The position numbers and the translations under genes are program-made. The notes beneath the pieces were generated by a model, which worked only from the letters and a program-made list of their open reading frames with translations, made no database searches and was not told the DNA's origin. A stretch of DNA of 24,840 nt from Saccoglossus kowalevskii (lineage: Eukaryota; Hemichordata; Enteropneusta; Harrimaniidae). Position 1 is the stretch's first letter, and each line of letters opens with the position of its first letter. The stretch is taken from assembly GCF_000003605.2 (NCBI RefSeq), contig NW_003109110.1:99084-123923 (forward strand). Direction: 5' to 3'. This document shows, piece after piece, positions 10,500 to 20,500 of the stretch.

Positions 10500-12950
10500 A
10501 TATGTCATAGTTTTCCACACACTGCAATTATCAACCGTATTAATGCGCGAGGTTCGTGCACTGGTGGGAAATATATACTCCAGTGCCGTACTGGGCTTTT
10601 TGTTGTTAGTTGTGAATGATGGTGACATATAGCCTCATTAATATGCCGGCAGCTGTCTGGTTTCACATATACCTGTCACGGGTTTGAATATAACAAAACA
10701 TATAAGGTTGATTTTTTTATTGTCACACAACAAACAGACAATTAGGAAAAGTAACACATAAAAACAAGAAAACTTAACCAGTCATGAATACATTTAAACA
10801 CAAGCAGAATGCCATTGTTGAAAGTATGCTGTTGGTCATGTATCTATGGTATCATGACACGAACGCTCCCCGTTTGTTTTTAAAAAAACAATTATCATAT
10901 GTGCCTTTTTACGGTCTATATATTGTTCCACTGAAGATCACTTTAAATTTATAAAGTCAATGAAAAGTAATGTAAATAATTTTTCATTTTACGACAATTA
11001 AATCTGATTTTTCCTCCAATCACTAGCGCGTAGTTAATAAAAGCACTTTCTTTCAAGTCCCTGCAAAACATTGACTAGTGGCCGAATAGTCATGAAGAAA
11101 CCTGGGAAATGTAACAATTGCCAATATTGAAAATCGTTCCAGCCTGTAATAGACAATTTCTTGATTTTTTTTTTCAATTTGTTTTCTAAAATTCAATAAT
11201 GAGTTTTTATACTTATTAATATATTGTTGATATACTTTTAAGATATTTGAACGTATCAAAAACGATAGATATTTTGCCGGACTAATCCGTAGAGATCCGA
11301 TAATAAAATTTTTTGGGTGATTACGGTTGGACCACCAGCCTGAGGGAAGAATTCCATCATTACGTTGGAAGCGCTCTGATGTAAAAGCGTTTAATGATAC
11401 TTTCACTAATATATAGCTATATGTAATTAGTATTATATTTAATAACACCTGCTGGACAATACCTTGGATGTAATTTTATACCTCATAAAAATAATAATAA
11501 AGAAATTGATCTCAACTTTTTTCCAAACCGGTTCTGCTTTTGTTTTTCAGTTACTTGCTAGTTTCTGTTAGTGAGAAAGTTGCTCGTTTTCATATGAAGA
11601 AACAAATATTTACCACGAAATACGCAAACCAAGCCCAACAATGTCTGTGAAATTCAACAACATTGATTTTAAATTAAAAGACTTCAAACATTTAAACTTC
11701 TTTTTTCTTTAGTCGCAAATGTGCATCTTTTCTTATTTGTAAATGGATCAACACAATATCAGAATCATACTTATTAATTGTCGGTAGGTTGTATATTGAA
11801 ACTAGGTCCTTGTGTGCTTTCAGTAGTTTTAGTGGTTTTTGCGGGAGCGATGTAAACATAATCCACCAAGAAGCCGTGTAGGATTTGACCGAGAAGCCGA
11901 GTATTTCACCTCGCATAAAAATGCATATGCCCAATCCAAGTTGGCGTAATATGTGACAACAAAATGTTGTGCTGTGTTGCATATTATTTTTATGCAGCTT
12001 TTCCATAGTTCACACTGACAGAATTTTCTTCGGTATGTGGCCAAGTAAAGAAAAAACTAGTTGGTCAAACTGTGTATGCAGACTACCACTGACCCTGTAT
12101 TTGGCGCATTTGGCGCATTGTAGCTTTGATATTCATGCGTCCGTTTCCTTGACTTGCAGTACGAAACCTCCGCCTCTGTGCAAATATTTAAAACACCTAT
12201 AAAATCTTACCAGTCCACAGTATATACAGTTGGTATGTTTCCAAACGTGCCACTGTTAAAAAAATCAACTTGCATCGTACACAAGATGTAATATTCTCAT
12301 ATGTCGATTAGGCTGCTTATCATACCCCTAAATGTTGTATTGGTTACAGATATTCACAACACAAAAGTGGCTAATTTAGTCAATACATTAACGCTTCCCG
12401 CGTTTTACCCCATGCTAGTATTACCTACTGCAGGTATATAGATGTCACAGGAAGTCTGCAAAGAAATTAACTAGTGTGAACAAGCTAGCTAGTGCGTGCT
12501 CAGCCTTTGACCAATAGAACAAATATTCTAGTTTTATGTCCGATTACTATGACAACTAATTCTTTTTTGTCTGTCATTTCAGGTACCTTTTAATTTAACA
12601 TTAATAAAAATACGATGTGACGACCAGAAAGTTACATAAAATATGTCTGTGTCGTTGGTGTTCAACAAATTCAATTCTACTGACAGGGTTAAAAGCTGGA
12701 ATTCATTGACAAAGTTAAAATAGCATTAACATAAACAAAACAAATTAAAACAACACATCCCGCATTTCTAAGTTAGTTATACAACAAATTGCAGTTCCAC
12801 TCAAATCGGTGCTTCCTATGTTAGTATGACGTCACTCGCAGAGGACGTGCACTCGTATGCCGCTGTTAGTATCTGCCATGAGCTTTTTTCTAAATAGATA
12901 AAAGGTCTGTCAATGATAAACTGACCTCGGATAAGTTTAAATAATAACGT
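10500..12950. other. Divergent intergenic interval
   Basis: AT-rich sequence between the two 5' ends. The minus-strand frames at 11053-11448 and 11692-12006 are open but show no domain, repeated coding signal or paired splice sites that I can recognise. A tandem pair of E2F-like octamers lies at 12100-12116. I find no gene here. Confidence 0.45.
12100..12116 (+). promoter_or_regulatory. Tandem E2F-like octamers
   Basis: Two copies of TTTGGCGC (12100-12107 and 12109-12116), the E2F consensus, one base apart in otherwise AT-rich intergenic DNA. They could regulate either divergent gene, but there is no positional support beyond the motif. Confidence 0.25.
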
Positions 12951-12959
12951 ACAATACAG

Positions 12960-13179
12960 ATACTGACTGCTGCCGCCATTATTACTCATCAGACACAGTG
13001 TTTATGAAGAAGATTTGGAAATATTGATCGAAAAACAATTTCTTACATCGCGCCACATTTATTGCAATAGGAGGTGTACTTCTCCGGCAGCTCTGGAATT
13101 GTCTTGTGTGACAAAGGATTCATAATTCAGCCGATTTGACGTCGACACTGTAAATTGTGTCTTTTTATCATTGAACAGG
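12960..13179 (+). other. Likely 5' UTR exon of the reductase gene, with YY1-like motif
   Basis: A perfect donor (AACAGG followed by GTAAGT at 13180) ends this segment, and the first coding exon begins directly at its acceptor with the ATG, so an upstream non-coding exon is required. GCCGCCAT (12973-12980) is a YY1-type motif of the kind found just inside transcription starts. The 5' limit is a guess. Confidence 0.4.
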
Positions 13180-14045
13180 GTAAGTTATTTTAAGTTGACG
13201 AGGAAATTATGTCCTTTATTTCCGTAATCACATGTGTGCATAGTGTCCCATTCTCTCACGGTTAACTCTCAGTGGTAAATCACTCTCATAGGGCCGTGCT
13301 AAGTTGTTGGCGGGCTGCACAGTGAAGCGAATTATATCAATATAGTAAGGGCGGGTGGCGTATTTTTAATAAATCAGTTGAAGACTGGCTGTGTGAGTAC
13401 AACACACCTGGAGTGAATTAATACGAAAAACAAACAAACAAACTAAGTGTGTCGGAAAATCATTGAACTCTAGAATTTCGTTCAACAAATCAGTATGATT
13501 CCCGAGCATGCATGTTACGTTCGTCCCTAATTTGCATACTGTGGAACGTCTTATTATTATTTTCCCGCCAGAAAATCAAACGCATATTTTTTTGAATTCA
13601 TACGTCATTTGCTATGAAAATTGCAAATATACATTATATTGTATTTTGTAAGCAGATTTGTTTAAAGGATTTCTGTCACTGTAATAAGTAGTCTACATAT
13701 TTAAATAAATTTCAAAAGAAAGAATATTATGAGGTCAAAGTTCAGGTTGTATGATCTGTGGCAGTCACCAATTTAAAGTCAACATTTTATCGTTGCTGTT
13801 TACACAAGGTAAACTTGTGAACTACTTCATCTGCCACACGGTCTAGTCGCTGGGTTCCAGTTAAATATTCACGATAGAAGTGAGGTGTTTATATTTATTT
13901 ATGTGATATTCCAGAGAACTAGTGAATGTATAAGATGAAATTATTACCATAGGGTCTATGGTATTACTAACCCGAAATCCCTGCAATAATTTCGCCCATA
14001 GGGAGAGCAGTTCAGTGAAGTCGACCCATGGCCACCATGAATAGG

Positions 14046-14291
14046 CACTTCATTTGAGTATCATACCATATAATGACACTCTTATTTGAATACCATGCAA
14101 TCTAAGACCCCTTTAATTTGAATATCATACCATATAATGACACTTTCATTTGGTTACTATACCATATAAATACCCTTCCGTCTATTTGAATGCCATATAA
14201 AAACACTCTCATTTGAATGCCATGCTATATAAGGCCCCTTGTAATGAAATATACCATACAAGGACTCTCTCATTTGAATATTTTACCAAAC
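14046..14291 (+). repeat. Degenerate minisatellite, about 31-bp unit, eight copies
   Basis: About eight tandem units of 29-33 bases, each roughly CACT(C/T)TCATTTGAATA followed by CATACCATATAATGA, lying in the first intron. CATTTGAA and ACCATATAA recur in most units, while a CACTCT or CCCCTT block begins each unit. Units are diverged, so the array is old. Confidence 0.85.
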
Positions 14292-14522
14292 ATTAACGAT
14301 ATGTGTCAACATTCTTTTGTTCCATTACGAGGTGCCAGCAGTAAAAGTGAAATATTTTGTTTGTGAACAGATGATGTATACAACGCAAGTTGAGATATTA
14401 CGACACGTGTGCCCTACAACATGTACCATTCTATGTTTCGCACGCACTGAGTTGTTCTATTCCGTTCTAGTTTTTATTTTACATTGCTAATTAGATATTA
14501 ATTGTTTTCACCTTGTCGTTAG

Positions 14523-14582
14523 ATGCATGCATGGCGAAAAATAACACTGGATCTGGTCGTGATCATATGTGCTGCCACACAG
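14523..14582 (+). CDS. Reductase exon 1, signal peptide
   Basis: 20 codons, MHAWRKITLDLVVIICAATQ: a basic start followed by a hydrophobic core, as in secretory signals. The ATG follows immediately after the acceptor AG at 14521-14522, and the donor is GTAAGG. Confidence 0.85.
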
Positions 14583-17500
14583 GTAAGGTCACTGCACTGT
14601 TGACAGGAGAAAAACGAGTTAGTTCATATTCGAAAACCTGGTAAATAGTTCACCAAACATTTACATAACCAGGCTGAGTGACTAACTAAAGAAATGAATT
14701 TAATTAGCATACTGTTTGGAGCTGTTTTACATAAAAAGGAGCATTTAATAAATTAGTAATGTTCCATCTTGGTCAAGCAGATACCATGGCCTCTTCTCAA
14801 GGGTCTATGTTTAGTTAGCATTCACTCTCGATGAAAGTCAGTGTCTGGGTGGCAGTCTACTACTTTTCAGGGAAATACAGTGCTCGTAGATTGCATACTT
14901 GTGTATTTATAAACTAAGATTGTTGTGGAATATATTTAATAATAAATAAGCTGTTTATCTTCGGCCAAATAGGGAGACACGTTTTATTAGGTTAGGTAAC
15001 TATTGTAATCAGGGTATTTGAAACACTGAGTAAAAACAAGTCACGTGGCTCTCGCTCACAATGAGATCTGGGCGGCCATTTTCGTCAAAAAGTCTAGTGT
15101 ATAACTATACCTTTACATTTTTTGTCTCGGACCCGACACGAGATAGTGAACGATTCATGACAGTATAGTTTCTTTTTGTAGTTCACGGTTACGGCGCTAG
15201 TAGATAGCGATAAATGCGGTGTTACAAAGAGCTGCTTTCATGACCCCCCGTACTGCAAGACACCTGACTGTGACGTATTGATCACGTGGGAAGATACGCA
15301 CACTTTTTACGGCGAACCAGCCACCTCATTCGGAATATGGGGGAAAACCTGGCAACATGAGGACTGGGTTGGTTTTGGACTATCACGTGACAAAGAAATG
15401 GTAAGACGTATTTTATTCTCATGGATTGCAACGTGTCACGAATCACCGCGCAGCACGCGGTTAAATTTCACATTTAAACCTTTTTACTTCCAGACTTCCT
15501 TGCCCAAATTTTTCAGCACTTTTTTCTTATACTTGTTAATATTTCAGGACATGAACCCTAATTTTGGATTCAACAGACAAAATTTGAGTCAGTTTGGGTA
15601 TTTTTATCCTAATCTTCAAAAGGAACAAAAACGTGTTCATTTCAAAGTTTATATTTTGTGTTTAAGATGTCTGCCGCCATCAGTGACAGGAGAACGCGTG
15701 TAATAAACCAAAACTACGCACACATATACGTTTTAAAAGCGGATTGAAGACTGAAAAATAGTTATTTTTAAATTGTGACTTCTTTATCAATATATTTATT
15801 ACAGTTGAAAACACTGCCGGATTTTGTAAAATGTGTAATCTAGTAGCTTTGGAAGATGAATTTCATTTCCCCCTTGCGTGTGCTGAGGGCACACCACCTT
15901 ATCAATTCATTGTGCATTCGAATTATTTCAAATTTCAATCTCTATTACGCTCAACAGACACTTATGTATTACAATCTGTAATGCACTACATATAAAAAGG
16001 AATTTTCATCATGGTTTCTTTCTTTAATTTCACAGTGATTTAATTTAATTTATTTTTTGTAAATATATATTTTGGACTTCATTAGTATTTTGTATTTATG
16101 TATAATCTGCTACTGTCATTTCAACGTGAATATCTGATCAGAAAGGGGAGGGGTTGCTCACGACCTACGACAAAGATTTTTAATAAATCGGTCACTATTT
16201 TCTCGCTGATCTCAATTTACATTTCTTATGAAAGTTGCACCCTCGAGCTGTTCTATGACGTAATAGTCACGCACATTGATCAAATAAATAGTTCTATATG
16301 GCTAGTCGCTTTCGATCTGTGATAAAGTGCATTTAAAAAATCAGTATGTTTTATTGACGGACTATGGTCGAGCAAGATAATATATCGACACCATCACCGG
16401 TGTCTGAATTACCATTCACATCACAGAAGCGCCACTGCATACTCCTGTTTATACCGTAGGGGGCGTTTGTAGGTAAAACTTGAATCACTTTGCGCAAAAG
16501 ATCTGTACGCACATATTCTATGCCAGCACACATTTAGTTACATGAACACGTCATTTGCCGAACATTTTGCAGGACGATACTGATGTTTGGGCATGTATGG
16601 AATTGGAGAATAGAAGCGTCGTACTCGATCATTCTTTCAACAGGTACGATCACAGGAACCAACAATTGGACCAGGTAAGTGGCAAAGAGAAAGGCATGTT
16701 CTATATGAACGGTGAAGGGGCTAGATTTCACCCTATATTTAGCTCGTGTTTACAACCGAGGACAAAATAGCGTGTACATTACATCTACATGAAACAGTCA
16801 CTCCATTTTGTACTCTGTTGTATATTTACTGGTCAGTGTTTACAGTAACATAAACGGGATGCAACGGACATATATTACAATATTCTGAGTTGTTCTATTA
16901 TATCTGCCACCGTGTCTAGTTTTCGATGTGACAGGAGTCGGGTACTGCATAGTAATTATAAGTCATTCTCCGAAATATACATCATTCGAGTATCGAGATT
17001 ATGACAATGTGCTATGTTTAACCACAGTCCCTGTGGTTAAACAGCTCGGCTACTCCTGTGTCTAATAATTATAATATTTTAATAATTAATTTTGTTTTGT
17101 GTAATTGCAGACTGGGGCACGTAATTTCCAGTATACTTACTGGAACGGACTAATGGAATGTACATTTGACCGCCTGAACTCCATAGAATCTCACGACCAA
17201 TTTTTTGACCTGCGTGATGGGCCGTATTATATGATAACCGCATTTGGCCCAAGTGCTCCGGGACCAGGAGGTAAGGTATCAGAGAAAACATAAAAATAAA
17301 ATTCTAAAATCTTGACAAGGAGAAAGGATCGTCCTACAATCACAGCTTCCTCGGTGTGTTGTTTTGAACCCCCGTCTATTGTGTATTCGTAAGTACTAGC
17401 ACGGCTGTTTTGAAATGGCCAATAGCCGTTCTAGAATTCCCTTAAAGGGCGGCAGTCGTCAATACAATTTTATTTACATGAAACACCGCGCTTTAACCTG

Positions 17501-20500
17501 GTTATGGCATGGTTTGGTATACGAGATCAAAATATTGAAACATCAACAAATTGACAAATTAAGCTACGTGTGTTCAGAACAACAATCTAATTGGTCAAAA
17601 CTTTCCATTGGCGACAGCTGTCACGGTGGTACGAATCAGTTAAATCGTGTTCGCGTGACGGCTACGCGCTCATGGTTTATAAGCCGTGACCATCACGTGA
17701 CTAGTTCACCTCGAGTTCGCACGGGGGGGGGGGCGTGTCTTTAGTTATAATTCATACATTATGCTTTGTTTACAGAGATACGAGTCTAGATGCTTTAATA
17801 TCTGACTTATCTTTTTTGCGAATTATTTTCTGTGCCAATTCACATACTTAAAAAACAATTCTATCACTGATCGACGACTTTCCCGGAAGTTGAAGATACA
17901 GCGTTTCGCATGCGCGCACATGTCATTTTGGGGTGTAGCGTGAACTTGTATGCGTGATATTGGGCTTCTGGGTGCACCAATCGATGTTACAAAAATAAAG
18001 TTCCCTTCTATCGATTATCAGCAAACTGACATGTTTGTATTTTCAGCCATGACAAAGTAGGAGTATTTTTGCACCCCAGTCTCGCTACTTCCGAGAAAGT
18101 CGTCAACTATCACTCTATAAGCGCGCCCTCTAGTAGCTACGAACTGCTTCTGTGGTGTAGTCGGCGAAAGAAGAAACGTTCACAGTTTTTCTATTCTGTT
18201 GATTTGTTTGTTCTGTCGATGTTTTTGTTTGTTTGTGAGACTTGATGTCAAATCACTTCACAGCCGAAACAAAAGTGTCCATTCCCTCTTCTTCGCTTTT
18301 ACACACCTACGCCATTTCGTTGCCATCGCTAGAGGGCCCTATTTATTTGTTCGGGTTAGGAACGCTAATGTTTACTGGGAGTACTAGTATTCGATTTTAA
18401 AAATACCAGTCATCCTAGACGCTTCAGGACCCGGAATGTTCCATGACAAATATCACATTTTCGGGTTAGCCAAATGTATGGAGATCAGGTGTACATACAT
18501 TACATGAGACTTCGCATTAACTAAGTTCAACCCCATCTTCAAACTACAGATAGTGTATATGCGAGAAAAGAGAAATTAGGTCAGCATGGCAGAGAACCCC
18601 TTGTATCAAGAGATATGATAGAATTCAATCAAATCACCGTATCGTATGGGAAAGAGAGGACGCCTGGCTCGTACAAGACACATGGTACGTACCAAGAATA
18701 TATTTATGTCCGATATCACGAGTTATTACAGTGTGTCGACGTCGCATTTTGTCGAGACAGCGTAATTCACAGCCTGGCATGTAGGCGTGAGTGGCGCCCT
18801 CGCCGGCCGAACGGCATCAGACTCCACTAATGTGTTGGGTTTGGAGCACCTCGAAGGGTGCAACTCAAGCGACCTTTTCCGGCTACGCAATTCATTGTAA
18901 CAGCAATTGCTCCTAATAAAGTAAAAAAAAGGTGATGCAGCAATACTTAAATAATTTGCATTTGACTTTGACCTAGCCCCACTATACTTGACGTATTTAC
19001 CTTGATTAATTCAATCCATTATACTAGGCGCCCTGATGATTACAGCATGGATCGGATTTGCCAGCGTCGCCTTGATATTGGCGAGGTATTTTAAACACAT
19101 GTGGCCAAATACAGAAGTACTTGGACAGAAAGTATGGTTTACGGTAAGTTGTCAATACTAGCATTTCCTCCTACGAAACTTTGTTGTTGTTCAAGTTCTT
19201 ATTACAGAAGCCCGTCGCATAGGAATTTTGATACTGGACGCATGGAGCCGGGAACAGCCATTGATGGCGTTGTATACAATCGAAACCTATTAAGGCTTGC
19301 CTACGCTCGTTCAGAATACACACTCCGACCATGTCATACTCTGTAATGTGCAACAGAACAATAAGTTCACCTTTTGATTTGTTTCTTTTCAGTTTCATCG
19401 AATTCTCATGATTATAGCTCTCATTCTGTGTATCGCTGCTTTTATCCTAATATTTGTCGTTAATGGCGGCTGGGTGAAATACGAGTACATTGATGACGTA
19501 AGTCTTTTTTTAGTTTCCTCTCTAACACAAAAATCACTAACCAACGCGAAAATCAGTAATTGCACCCCCTTCGTTTACTTATGAAATATTCAAATATTTT
19601 TTTAATTTTAGCCGGAGCACATCCATGCTATTATTGGTTGTATAGTCGTCTCGCTTGGAATTATTAACCCAATTCTTGCAATTTTCAGATGCGATCCCAA
19701 ACATTCCAAGTAAGTACACCGCTATACTTTACTCTACCGCCCTCTGCGGTGAACATGGCATTTGCTTTTGTCTATTTTGTTTGCACATAGTTCTAAAATT
19801 TGCACAAAGTAATCCAAAGTATGTATGTCGGAGATTCATCAGCTTTTATTGTTATGTGATATACACCAAGAAGTCGATATACATATGTGTATATTTCATG
19901 TTTACAGACGATGGATGTTTTCCTGGGCCCATTGGGCTATTGGCACAACAACGCATATACTGGCAGGTAAGATATTCCAAACTATAATCTTGTTAATGTA
20001 TATGCAGAAAGGTATTTATAAGACGAGATAAAATGACACAATTACATTTGACTGTGAAAATAATTTCATTGTCTAAAGTGACTCACCAAGCATGTGGATT
20101 TTGCCAACAACTTTTCTACCAGTGCGCCCTCTAGCGACTAAAAAAACTCTGTGACGTAAACAGTGACGGGACAGTAGTTCATGGCGTCTCCGCTGTTTTT
20201 CTATACAGGTTTTCGTCAATTGATAGGATATTTTCTTTATTGTGATCGAGGAACTACAATGAAACTCATTTCTCGCTTGGAACGACGCTCACTCTACGTC
20301 ATGTTGACGCCATTAAATAGCTCCGTCGCGAGAGGGCATTACTTGTAGAAAATGTGAATTTATTGGCGGTACAATCATGTCTTTTTAAATGAGACGTTAG
20401 ATTTAAGCACAGTTTTAAATGTTACACAATTAGCGTGAATCGATAGTCGATATCATCGACATTAAATTCAAAACAGTATACAGTGATCATTTTAGATTGT

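Noticed and set aside
11053-11448. 131-codon minus-strand open frame that might be a transposon fragment
   Set aside because: No reverse transcriptase, integrase or transposase motif is visible; composition is A/T-driven and there is no repeat structure.
11969-12202. Plus-strand 77-codon frame with a hydrophobic start and several cysteines (secreted peptide?)
   Set aside because: No promoter, splice or cysteine-spacing pattern supports it, and an equally long frame lies antisense.
15278-15703. 141-codon plus-strand open frame
   Set aside because: Only its first part (to 15400) is exon 2 of the reductase; the rest is intron read-through after a GTAAGA donor.
17723-17733. Runs of 10-11 G or C (also 3209-3219 and 22611-22620)
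   Set aside because: Single homopolymer runs, prone to length error; no surrounding G-tract pattern for a regulated quadruplex.
17270-19028. Initial model joining exon 4 directly to exon 6, implying loss of the first heme histidine
   Set aside because: The in-phase exon at 18550-18684 supplies the linker and KTHG, so the ligand is present in the full model. The direct join is kept only as a possible skipped isoform.
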